NCBI GenBank assembly: GCA_023263825.1
Contig: JALQUJ010000126.1
Coordinates: 1 to 8,634, forward strand
Direction: 5' to 3'
Source: Porticoccus sp.
GTDB taxonomy: Bacteria > Pseudomonadota > Gammaproteobacteria > Pseudomonadales > Porticoccaceae
Length of the DNA: 8,634 nt
The position numbers were made by a program, and so were the translations under genes. Below the pieces are notes generated by a model, which saw only the letters and a program-made list of their open reading frames with translations, did not search any database and was not told where the DNA came from. Positions 1 to 6,230 of the stretch are shown one piece after another. How positions within the stretch are numbered: the first letter of the stretch is position 1; each line of letters begins with the position of its first letter.

Positions 1-1012
1 AACGGCTGCAGCCTTCGAAGTCCAGACGCCATTCACCAGTAGGTAAAACCGTAATTTCACAAGGAGCGTGCATGATAGAATCCATCTTCGCGAACGTAGA
101 TGGTACGTGAACGTCTTCGTGAGTGTAAGGTACGTCAACAAACGCAACAGTTTTAACTGTACCTGGCATACACATAGCTCTAATACGCTGAATCAGACCA
201 CGGCGGCCATCTTCTACAACTTCGTACATGAACTCGTCAAAAGCTTCTGCGCCCTCGTCTTCGATCACTTCAAGAACCATGTCACGAATCATGTGACAAC
301 CAGCGATACGAGTTTTCTCATCGAGAATCCAGTACTTAGTAGTACGAACGTTACGCTGACTTTCATGCAAGTAGTCACGGAATGGCGTGTCTTTAGCACC
401 AGTCTTACGACAAGTGATCTGCAGACCATCACCGAAGCGTTGGATCTGACCATTTGACATAGAACCTGGTCCTACAGCACCAGTATCAATTACGTGAGTT
501 ACACCACCAACCCAAGCAACCATAATGCCGTCATGGAAGATAGGAACGATAGTTGCAATATCACATGGGTGAACGTTACCAGTTTGGCAATCGTTGTTAG
601 TGAACATATCACCTTCGTTGATACCTGGGTTTGATTCCCAATCGTTCTGAATCATGTATTTGATCGCAGCACCCATGGTACCTACGTGAATGATAATACC
701 AGTAGACGTTACAACACAGTCACCAGTTACGTTGTACAGGGTGAAACACAACTCACCTTCCTGCTCAACGATAGGAGATGCAGCAATTTTCTTAGCTACT
801 TCACGAGAATTTACTACACCAGCACGAACTTTAGAGAAGATACGCTCGAAACCAATAGGATCAGTATCTTTAAAAGTCAGCTCTTTACGACCATCGTAGT
901 AACCAGTTTCTTCAGTACGTTGAAGTACAGCGTTACGGTGATCATTCAGGGTCATGCCATTTTTCAGCAAAGTCCCTGGTTTGTTACCCAAAGGGTTTTC
1001 TAAAATTGTCAT
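1..1012 (-). CDS. acxB: Acetone carboxylase alpha subunit (AcxB), N-terminal 337 residues, 3' end cut by the window edge
   Basis: The reading frame is open from an ATG at 1012 down to base 1 with no stop, so the C-terminal part (the family is about 770-780 residues) lies outside the window. The protein belongs to the hydantoinase B/oxoprolinase family. In acetone carboxylase this is the alpha subunit, which holds Mn and the site where activated acetone and CO2 are joined to acetoacetate in the cytoplasm. It begins MTILENPLGNKPGTLL. His148, Asp151 (in GNVHPCDIAT) and His173 (in GGVTHVID) keep the spacing I recall for the Mn ligands of the Xanthobacter enzyme (His150, Asp153, His175). The start is supported by AGAGGA six bases upstream. 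It lies 69 bases after acxA on the same strand, in the known acxA-acxB-acxC order. Arginine is almost always CGT and glycine GGT, a sign of high expression. A plain hydantoinase or acetophenone carboxylase subunit is the alternative, but the AcxA partner and AcxR make acetone carboxylase much more likely. Confidence 0.92.
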   Translation of the reverse strand, partial: MTILENPLGNKPGTLLKNGMTLNDHRNAVLQRTEETGYYDGRKELTFKDTDPIGFERIFSKVRAGVVNSREVAKKIAASPIVEQEGELCFTLYNVTGDCVVTSTGIIIHVGTMGAAIKYMIQNDWESNPGINEGDMFTNNDCQTGNVHPCDIATIVPIFHDGIMVAWVGGVTHVIDTGAVGPGSMSNGQIQRFGDGLQITCRKTGAKDTPFRDYLHESQRNVRTTKYWILDEKTRIAGCHMIRDMVLEVIEDEGAEAFDEFMYEVVEDGRRGLIQRIRAMCMPGTVKTVAFVDVPYTHEDVHVPSTFAKMDSIMHAPCEITVLPTGEWRLDFEGCSR

Positions 1013-1018
1013 ATTTTA

Positions 1019-1024
1019 TCCTCT
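1019..1024 (-). promoter_or_regulatory. Ribosome binding site of acxB
   Basis: AGAGGA on the minus strand stands six bases before the acxB ATG at 1012 and fixes this start. The same eight bases, AGAGGATA, precede acxA, so both subunits use the same initiation signal. Confidence 0.75.
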
Positions 1025-1034
1025 GTATCTTTGT

Positions 1035-1051
1035 CGCCTATGCAATAGGCG
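1035..1051 (-). other. Hairpin between acxA and acxB
   Basis: CGCCTAT and ATAGGCG form a perfect 7-bp stem around a 3-base loop in the 69-base gap between the acxA stop and the acxB start. No T-run follows on the minus strand (the next bases are ACAAAGATAC), so it is not a typical terminator. It could be a processing or stability element that sets the ratio of the two subunits; this role is inference. Confidence 0.55.
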
Positions 1052-1081
1052 TTTGCAATTCTCTATGGATGTTTGATCCCA

Positions 1082-3223
1082 TCACACTTCGATCAGGTGG
1101 AACAGACGGTGCCCATCCAACCAGGTTTCGAAGCCAGTTGGAACTACATAAGTAGTCGCATCGGATTCAATAACTGCTGGGCCAGTAACTCTGTTACCTG
1201 GGACCAAGCTTTCCATATGGTAGAGGCTTGCTGTAACCCACTGGCCTTCGTAGTAGAACGGACGCTCACCAATCACTGCGTTTGCAGCTGGCGTTGCATC
1301 ACCTTCAGCCTCATGAGGAATAGCAGGTTTCTTAGTTTCAACAGAACCACGCAGAATCGCACCAGTGATACCAAAACCAAGCTCTGGAGAACGAGCAGCA
1401 TCAGCATATACACGGGCATAAGTTTCGTCGAAAGTTTCAACCAGATTATCCCACTCAGCAGCTTTGCTTACTTTCTTCAGTGGTGAATCCATTTCCAAGT
1501 CATTCAACTGACCCAGGTACTGCATGCGGTAGCCAGGCGTCAAAGTGACTTGGTCAGGGCTAAAGCCATTGATTTTGAACTCTTCCAGAACTTTCGCAGT
1601 CAACTCATCCCAGGCTTTTTGCAGAGTATCGATTGCATCTTGCTTGTCTTGTTCAGAAGACTCGTCAGTAATACCGATATCCGTACTCATATCATAACGA
1701 TATTCGAAGTCTGCCGTTGCACAACCAAATGCAGAGAAACCAGCAGCCCATGCAGGGATAATAGTTTCTTTAAAGCCCAGGCCTTTAGTGTAGCCGTATG
1801 CGTGAACGGGGCCACCGCCACCGTATGAGAAACATACGAAGTCGCTTGGTGCATAACCTTTCGCAGAAATCATAGCGCGAAGGTGTTGACGTAGAGACAA
1901 ATCAAGCAGTTCGATTACACCAGCAGCCGCGTCTTCTAGAGACAGGCCAAGTGGCGTAGCGATTTGGTCTTGTACACATTGCTTAGCACGTGGAACGTCT
2001 AACTCAAGAATACCACCCAGGAAGTTGTCTGGGTTCAAGTAACCCAAAATGATGTGACAGTCAGTTACAGATACTGTGTCAATACCACCTTCTGGCCAGC
2101 AAGTACCTACACGGTAACCAGCAGAATCAGGACCCAACTTGATTGAGTTACTGTAAGGGTCAATACGTACGAAGCTACCAGCGCCCGCACCGATGGAGTC
2201 CATCGCTACCAGTGGCAGAGACAGAACCAAGCGTGCCATATCGCCGTCCTGGTGCATAGAGAATTTGCTCTTAACGATCAAAGCCATATCGAAGCTAGTA
2301 CCACCGATGTCAGAACATGCGATGTTTTCGATGTTCAGCTGTTCAGCCAAGTACTTAGCACCGATTACACCACCGATAGGACCAGATACCAAAGAACGAG
2401 CAAGCTCTTTCGCTTTCCAACCGATAGTACCACCGTGGCTCGCCATTACACGTACATCGAACTTAGCACCGTTTTCTTTCATACGATTGCTCAAGTCAGA
2501 CAAAATCGCACGAGAAGGCTCAGCAGCGTAAGCTTCAAGCAGAGTAGTGTTGGTACGGTGAGTTTCTTTACGTACTGGATAGTAGTCAACAGAAGCGAAA
2601 ACGGGGATATTTGAACCCATTTCTTTCTTCACCTCTTCAACAACATCGCGAACTGCACGCTCGTGAGTAGGGTTCAGGTAAGAACTCAGGAAGCTTACTA
2701 CGATCGCTTTACAGCCTTGCTCGATCAGTTCACGAGCAGCTTCACGTGCTTCGTGTAGACGTACTGGAATTACCACACCACCTTTAGAGTCAATACGCTC
2801 AGTAACACCACGAGTATCGTGAATGTGAGCAAGTGGCTCGTCATAACGGTGAGTGTTCAGGTGAAGACGATCTTCAAACGCATAACCCAGGTAGCACTGA
2901 ATTGCACGACCCATACGGTGGAAGTCTTCAAAACCTTTACTTACGATCAAACCAGTACGCAGACCTTTACGACCTACAACACGGTTCAACATAGCAGTTC
3001 CAGAGAACACACAGGTAACCATCTGTGGGTAAACTTCTTCTACAGTTGTACTCCAGTGCGCCAGTGCATCTACACTGGAATCTAGAACAGCTTTCGCTTC
3101 GTCGGCATCACTTTGCGCTTTACCAACTACGAATGTGCCATCCGCACGCACAAAAAAAGTATCGGTCATCGTGCCGCCGGCATCGATGCCCATAACTTCA
3201 ACGGGATTGGTTAAATCATTCAA
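1082..3223 (-). CDS. acxA: Acetone carboxylase beta subunit (AcxA)
   Basis: Complete 713-residue protein of the hydantoinase A/oxoprolinase family, close to the roughly 717 residues of known AcxA proteins. The beta subunit binds and hydrolyses ATP to activate acetone and bicarbonate for the alpha subunit; the product is acetoacetate. The ASKHA-type nucleotide motifs are visible: GIDAGGTMTDTFF at 12-24, ASHGGTIG at 261-268, SDIGGTSFDMA at 304-314 and SYGGGGPVHA at 466-475. The N-terminal hydantoinase A domain covers about 9-190, the main hydantoinase A domain about 210-500, and a C-terminal domain the rest. The start is a TTG at 3223, chosen because AGAGGA lies seven bases upstream; the next in-frame ATG (residue 11) would cut into the strand just before the first nucleotide motif. 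It is the first gene of the operon, followed by acxB, and is divergent from acxR. A sigma-54 promoter lies about 110 bases upstream. Codon use is strongly biased, as in highly expressed genes. Confidence 0.93.
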   Translation of the reverse strand: MNDLTNPVEVMGIDAGGTMTDTFFVRADGTFVVGKAQSDADEAKAVLDSSVDALAHWSTTVEEVYPQMVTCVFSGTAMLNRVVGRKGLRTGLIVSKGFEDFHRMGRAIQCYLGYAFEDRLHLNTHRYDEPLAHIHDTRGVTERIDSKGGVVIPVRLHEAREAARELIEQGCKAIVVSFLSSYLNPTHERAVRDVVEEVKKEMGSNIPVFASVDYYPVRKETHRTNTTLLEAYAAEPSRAILSDLSNRMKENGAKFDVRVMASHGGTIGWKAKELARSLVSGPIGGVIGAKYLAEQLNIENIACSDIGGTSFDMALIVKSKFSMHQDGDMARLVLSLPLVAMDSIGAGAGSFVRIDPYSNSIKLGPDSAGYRVGTCWPEGGIDTVSVTDCHIILGYLNPDNFLGGILELDVPRAKQCVQDQIATPLGLSLEDAAAGVIELLDLSLRQHLRAMISAKGYAPSDFVCFSYGGGGPVHAYGYTKGLGFKETIIPAWAAGFSAFGCATADFEYRYDMSTDIGITDESSEQDKQDAIDTLQKAWDELTAKVLEEFKINGFSPDQVTLTPGYRMQYLGQLNDLEMDSPLKKVSKAAEWDNLVETFDETYARVYADAARSPELGFGITGAILRGSVETKKPAIPHEAEGDATPAANAVIGERPFYYEGQWVTASLYHMESLVPGNRVTGPAVIESDATTYVVPTGFETWLDGHRLFHLIEV

Positions 3224-3230
3224 GTTTATA

Positions 3231-3236
3231 TCCTCT
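3231..3236 (-). promoter_or_regulatory. Ribosome binding site that selects the TTG start of acxA
   Basis: AGAGGA on the minus strand lies seven bases before the TTG at 3223. No other start codon in this frame has a comparable signal. An ATG four bases downstream is in another frame and meets a stop after two codons, so the ribosome site points to TTG. Confidence 0.7.
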
Positions 3237-3325
3237 AATTATGAGTTGTTAACTTCTACCCCCTACCACAAAACTGCTTTTCGATCGGACGAACCTATCG
3301 ATGAGTGACGGGGATACCCTCGGAT

Positions 3326-3345
3326 ACGACTGTTGCAATAGTCGT
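3326..3345. repeat. 20-bp imperfect palindrome over the sigma-54 promoter
   Basis: ACGACT-G-TTGCAA-T-AGTCGT reads the same on both strands except for one mismatched pair (3332/3339). It covers the -12 element and part of the -24 element. It may be a chance result of the TTGCAA core, or an operator at which a second regulator blocks the promoter. Confidence 0.5.
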
Positions 3346-3349
3346 GCCA
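3334..3349 (-). promoter_or_regulatory. Sigma-54 (-24/-12) promoter of acxAB(C)
   Basis: On the minus strand the sequence is TGGCACG-ACTA-TTGCA, which matches the sigma-54 consensus TGGCACG-N4-TTGCW at every position, with the GG and GC pairs ten bases apart. The predicted transcription start is about 3323, leaving a leader of about 100 bases before acxA. A gene for a sigma-54 activator stands directly upstream, which agrees with the published arrangement of acx genes in other proteobacteria. Confidence 0.92.
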
Positions 3350-3392
3350 ATGTGAAATTATTATTAAAAATTATTGGCTTACAAAAACTAAC

Positions 3393-3402
3393 CGATTAAT
3401 GC
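3393..3402 (-). promoter_or_regulatory. Candidate AcxR site 1 (GCATTAATCG, minus strand)
   Basis: CGATTAATGC on the plus strand is an exact inverted copy of the two other sites. Its centre is about 75 bases upstream of the predicted acxA transcription start, within the usual range for sigma-54 activator sites. Assignment to AcxR is inference. Confidence 0.6.
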
Positions 3403-3448
3403 TTCCTTCCAAGACCTCAAAACCGTATGATTATCAGTCGTTGGTGGA

Positions 3449-3458
3449 GCATTAATCG
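3449..3458 (+). promoter_or_regulatory. Candidate AcxR site 2 (GCATTAATCG)
   Basis: Exact copy of GCATTAATCG, centred about 131 bases upstream of the predicted acxA start and 56 bases from site 1. The preceding bases GGA are also like those next to site 1 (GGAAGCATTAATCG against TGGAGCATTAATCG). Confidence 0.6.
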
Positions 3459-3510
3459 AACTGAATTAAAGCATGGTCTATAAGAAGTGTCCAATAAAAT
3501 AGGGCTCTAG

Positions 3511-3520
3511 GCATTAATCG
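3511..3520 (+). promoter_or_regulatory. Candidate AcxR site 3 (GCATTAATCG)
   Basis: Third exact copy, in the same direction as site 2 and 62 bases from it. It lies about 193 bases upstream of the acxA start and about 95 bases upstream of the predicted acxR start. TAGGGC and GCCCTA (3500-3505 and 3520-3525) flank it as a short inverted repeat. Confidence 0.55.
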
Positions 3521-3573
3521 CCCTAACTCACCACCCCAAAGGCCAATTTAAAATAAGGAAGGAAACGGACAAA

Positions 3574-3603
3574 AAGACAACATAGGTGCTACAAATCTAT
3601 AAT
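3574..3603 (+). promoter_or_regulatory. Likely sigma-70 promoter of acxR
   Basis: TATAAT at 3598-3603 matches the -10 consensus fully. AAGACA at 3574-3579, 18 bases upstream, matches four of six -35 positions. Transcription would start near 3610, about 30 bases before the acxR ATG. No sigma-54 promoter faces acxR, so the regulator is probably made at a basal level from this site. Confidence 0.5.
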
Positions 3604-3640
3604 TGTATGTCTGAGGCTGTAATAACTATGCGAAAGTACC

Positions 3641-5629
3641 ATGAATAACGACTCTTCCCTTAAGGGCTCAACGGCGGTTTCTCACCCTACTCGAATTGCT
3701 TCGGCAAGAGAGAAACTACAAACCAGTGGCAATATGCCCGACGATACTGTGCGCCCTGTTATTAAGGACTCCTGGCAGCGCTGTATTACCAGCCATGTAG
3801 ACCCCCATGTCGCCAAGAGTGGTCTGGAGCTAGATAGCGATCAACTCCAAAGCCTTAGAAATGAGCACCATGAACTCCTGTCCGCATCAGACGTGATTAT
3901 GCGTGAAGCTAAAGAGTTGCTGGCTGAATCAGGAACGATCATGCATCTGGTATCACCCACAGGAACGATTCTTGACTATGAAGGTGACCCTGCCACCCTA
4001 GAACTTGCAACCAATTATAGATTGAGGCCTGGCGCCAACTGGACTGAGCAGGCCGCAGGCACTAATGCAATAGGAACCGCCCTAAATATTGCAGCACCCG
4101 TTCAAGTGCATGCATTTGAACACTACTGTGAAAACATTAGCCGCTGGACCTGCTCCGCTGCGGTGATTCGCGACCCGTTCGAGAAACGATTACTGGGTGC
4201 GGTCAATATTTCCGGCCTGGAAGACACCCTGCACGACTACTGTTTAGCCTTGGCTATTTCAGGTGCCCGCCGAATCGAGGGACAATTTGCCCAAATCAAA
4301 CTGGCAAAAAGAGATTCTTTATTAGGTGTTACGATTAATAACTTCGCCTCATCTTGTAATGATGGTGTATTGCTATTTGATTTGGATGGCAAACTTATTC
4401 GTGCAAATACCCAGGCTGACAGGGTTTTAGCCGCCAGGGACATAAAAATTAATTTAACCCCCTACAACCCCATTCTTACCTTAAATGATGAAGGAAAGTA
4501 TCAGGCCGAGGCTGCAGCACCCGTTTTGGATCAAATTGATAAACGCTGGATTGAGCCTGTTATGCACCAGGGCTCAGCCATCGGTTATTTGGCTGTTATT
4601 CCACTGCCATCACGCCCCATTCAAGGTGGAACGGATAGCAATAGTACTACCACACCTTCCACAGAGCCTGAAGAAGTCAAAGGTTTTTCACGCCTGGTAG
4701 GGCAGAGCCCTCCTTATATTCTGGCAGTGCAACAAGCCAAGCGGCTCTCTAAAGCACCCATACCCGTACTACTTCAAGGTGAAACCGGTGTTGGTAAAGA
4801 GTTGTTTGCTCGCGCCATGCATGAGGATGGCGCTGGCCAGGGCGGCGACTTTGTTGCCCTCAACTGTGGAGGGCTCTCTCGCGATTTGTTAGCCAGTGAG
4901 CTGTTTGGCCATGTTGAGGGAGCATTTACCGGGTCTCGCAAGGGCGGCATGTCAGGTAAAATTGAAGCAGCAAATGGCGGCACGCTGTTTCTTGATGAAA
5001 TAGGCGAAATGCCTCTGGATCTCCAGCCAATGTTTTTACGTGTGCTTCAAGAATCTGAGATTTGCCGAGTAGGTGAAACCAGACCCCGTAAAGTTAACTT
5101 TAGACTAATTGCAGCAACGAACAGGGATCTAACACAAGAAGTTGCAGAAGGTCGATTCAGAATGGATCTGTTCTACCGCATCTCATCCATGACCCTAACT
5201 GTACCCCCACTACGTGAGCGTAAAGGTGATGTATCGCTTCTCGCTCAAAACATTTTTGCTCATCTAGTGACACAACACTCAGCTGGCGCTAAACGCCTAA
5301 GTAAACCACTCCTTGAACTATTGGAGAAACATACTTGGCCTGGCAATATTCGTGAGTTGAGCAATCTAATTACTGCAGCATTCTTCCTGTCTGATGAAAT
5401 GGAGTTAGGGCCAGGTGATTTACCTCAAGACTTCCTGATGGCACACACCAACGAATCTAAAGCTGAAGCCGAAGAAGAAACCAATCCTCTGGACTTAGCA
5501 GAGAAAGAAGTGATTAGTCGAGCAATTAGAGAGCAGGGTGGCAACCTAACGAAGGCAGCAAAAGAACTTAAAATCGCCAAAAGTACGTTGTACCTAAAAA
5601 TGAAGAAATACGATATTCAACGCCCCTGA
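3641..5629 (+). CDS. acxR: Sigma-54-dependent activator of acetone carboxylase genes (AcxR, AcoR type)
   Basis: Complete 662-residue enhancer-binding protein. The N-terminal segment with IKDSWQRC (41-48) and a GAF-like sensor at about 85-215 resembles AcoR; 225-320 looks PAS-like. The AAA+ domain follows at about 350-580: Walker A GETGVGKE (380-387), the sigma-54 contact loop GAFTGS (427-432), Walker B GGTLFLDEIGEM (446-457) and the arginine-finger region FRMDLFYR (506-513). An acidic linker (about 605-618) leads to a Fis-type helix-turn-helix at about 620-660 (NLTKAAKELKIAKSTLYLKM). The protein would bind DNA upstream of acxA, sense acetone or a related signal through the sensor, and use ATP to open the sigma-54 promoter. 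It is divergent from acxA, as in the acx loci of Xanthobacter and Rhodobacter. The ligand cannot be read from the sequence. The ATG has only a weak ribosome site (GAAAG). The loop ends in Ser instead of the usual Ala. Activators of acetoin or alcohol genes are close relatives, so the name rests on context. Confidence 0.88.
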   Translation: MNNDSSLKGSTAVSHPTRIASAREKLQTSGNMPDDTVRPVIKDSWQRCITSHVDPHVAKSGLELDSDQLQSLRNEHHELLSASDVIMREAKELLAESGTIMHLVSPTGTILDYEGDPATLELATNYRLRPGANWTEQAAGTNAIGTALNIAAPVQVHAFEHYCENISRWTCSAAVIRDPFEKRLLGAVNISGLEDTLHDYCLALAISGARRIEGQFAQIKLAKRDSLLGVTINNFASSCNDGVLLFDLDGKLIRANTQADRVLAARDIKINLTPYNPILTLNDEGKYQAEAAAPVLDQIDKRWIEPVMHQGSAIGYLAVIPLPSRPIQGGTDSNSTTTPSTEPEEVKGFSRLVGQSPPYILAVQQAKRLSKAPIPVLLQGETGVGKELFARAMHEDGAGQGGDFVALNCGGLSRDLLASELFGHVEGAFTGSRKGGMSGKIEAANGGTLFLDEIGEMPLDLQPMFLRVLQESEICRVGETRPRKVNFRLIAATNRDLTQEVAEGRFRMDLFYRISSMTLTVPPLRERKGDVSLLAQNIFAHLVTQHSAGAKRLSKPLLELLEKHTWPGNIRELSNLITAAFFLSDEMELGPGDLPQDFLMAHTNESKAEAEEETNPLDLAEKEVISRAIREQGGNLTKAAKELKIAKSTLYLKMKKYDIQRP

Positions 5630-5660
5630 TTTCGGCATAACCATTAAAGATAAAGACATT

Positions 5661-5690
5661 AAAGAGGGCACACAGCCCTCTTTATTTTTT
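5661..5690 (+). terminator. Intrinsic terminator of acxR
   Basis: AAAGAGGGC and GCCCTCTTT form a perfect 9-bp stem with a 5-base ACACA loop, followed by ATTTTTTT. It begins 31 bases after the acxR stop. Read from the other side, the same stem lies 29 bases after the DUF2721 gene, but the T-run there is poor, so it may only partly serve both directions. Confidence 0.9.
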
Positions 5691-5712
5691 TCACACTTCG
5701 CTCTATCTCAAC

Positions 5713-6177
5713 CTATTCTATTGCTTCCATAGGTAGTTCTTTTCCAATACGTAATGTACGTGTCGCCAACTGAACTTCTTTCAAAAAGTAAGTCAGCGCA
5801 ATAATCAACAGCACAAGTGCTAAAACAAAAAAAACCACAATCAAAGCACCGATATTCAAACCCCAAAAGCCACCAATAAAAAGACTGACAATCAATGTAC
5901 ACACCAACAAGCCTGATGCAGTACAAAAGCCAATAGACCAATTAATAATATTGACCCGACGCCACAAAACCACCAATTCTCTGTGGGCAATTGCGCGCAG
6001 TTTTGGGTCACGAAGGCCCGACTCCCTAACCTCAACTACACGAGCCCGATCTACAATCCTTCCCAACCGCCCAGACATCACATTGAGAAAACCAGCAACA
6101 CCCGCTAATAAAAAAACGGGGGCAACGGATAATTCAATAATAATGGCCAAATCTGTAGCTGTAGTGATGAGGTTCAT
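5713..6177 (-). CDS. DUF2721 family inner-membrane protein
   Basis: A 154-residue protein of the DUF2721 family, whose function is unknown. Three hydrophobic segments are visible at about 10-34, 79-103 and 107-132. The family signature lies after the first helix: PVFLLAGVAGFLNVMSGRLG followed by RIVDRARVVE, then a charged loop with LWRRVNIIN before the second helix. The length is normal for the family. The ATG at 6177 places the first helix directly at the N-terminus; the ribosome site is weak (AGG about 12 bases upstream). It lies 53 bases after the RND gene on the same strand with no hairpin between, so it is probably cotranscribed with it. It is convergent with acxR. No link to acetone use is visible. 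Confidence 0.85.
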   Translation of the reverse strand: MNLITTATDLAIIIELSVAPVFLLAGVAGFLNVMSGRLGRIVDRARVVEVRESGLRDPKLRAIAHRELVVLWRRVNIINWSIGFCTASGLLVCTLIVSLFIGGFWGLNIGALIVVFFVLALVLLIIALTYFLKEVQLATRTLRIGKELPMEAIE

Positions 6178-6230
6178 CGCTTTTATGCCTATTGATTAAT
6201 TGTGAATGGATTTAATTTATAAAAACTTAG

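Larger units (their letters stand above)
3224..3640. promoter_or_regulatory. Divergent acxA/acxR control region
   Basis: These 417 bases hold no credible gene. From left to right they contain the acxA leader (about 100 bases with the ribosome site), a sigma-54 promoter facing left, an AT-rich stretch (3351-3392), three copies of a 10-bp motif, and a probable sigma-70 promoter facing right toward acxR. This layout (proximal -24/-12 promoter, AT-rich spacer, remote activator sites) is what sigma-54 activators use. Individual sites are listed separately. Confidence 0.8.

Noticed and set aside
68..457. Plus-strand open frames across the acxB and acxA region (68-457, 686-1003, 1073-1486 and others)
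   Set aside because: They lie opposite well-supported acxB and acxA, have low-complexity compositions and no ribosome sites; they are shadows of biased codons.
1082..3223. acxA as a hydantoinase or 5-oxoprolinase subunit
   Set aside because: Length, paired AcxB-type alpha subunit with His/Asp/His metal spacing, and divergent AcoR-type sigma-54 activator fit acetone carboxylase better.
3351..3392. IHF site in the AT-rich stretch between the promoter and the repeats
   Set aside because: DNA bending is plausible there, but I found no stretch matching the IHF consensus with fewer than two mismatches in its fixed positions.
3301..3399. A 32-codon plus-strand reading frame in the control region
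   Set aside because: It has no ribosome site, runs through the sigma-54 promoter and the first repeat, and resembles nothing I know.
3360..3640. A second sigma-54 promoter facing acxR
   Set aside because: No GG-N10-GC arrangement with good flanks was found on the plus strand; a TATAAT-based promoter fits better.
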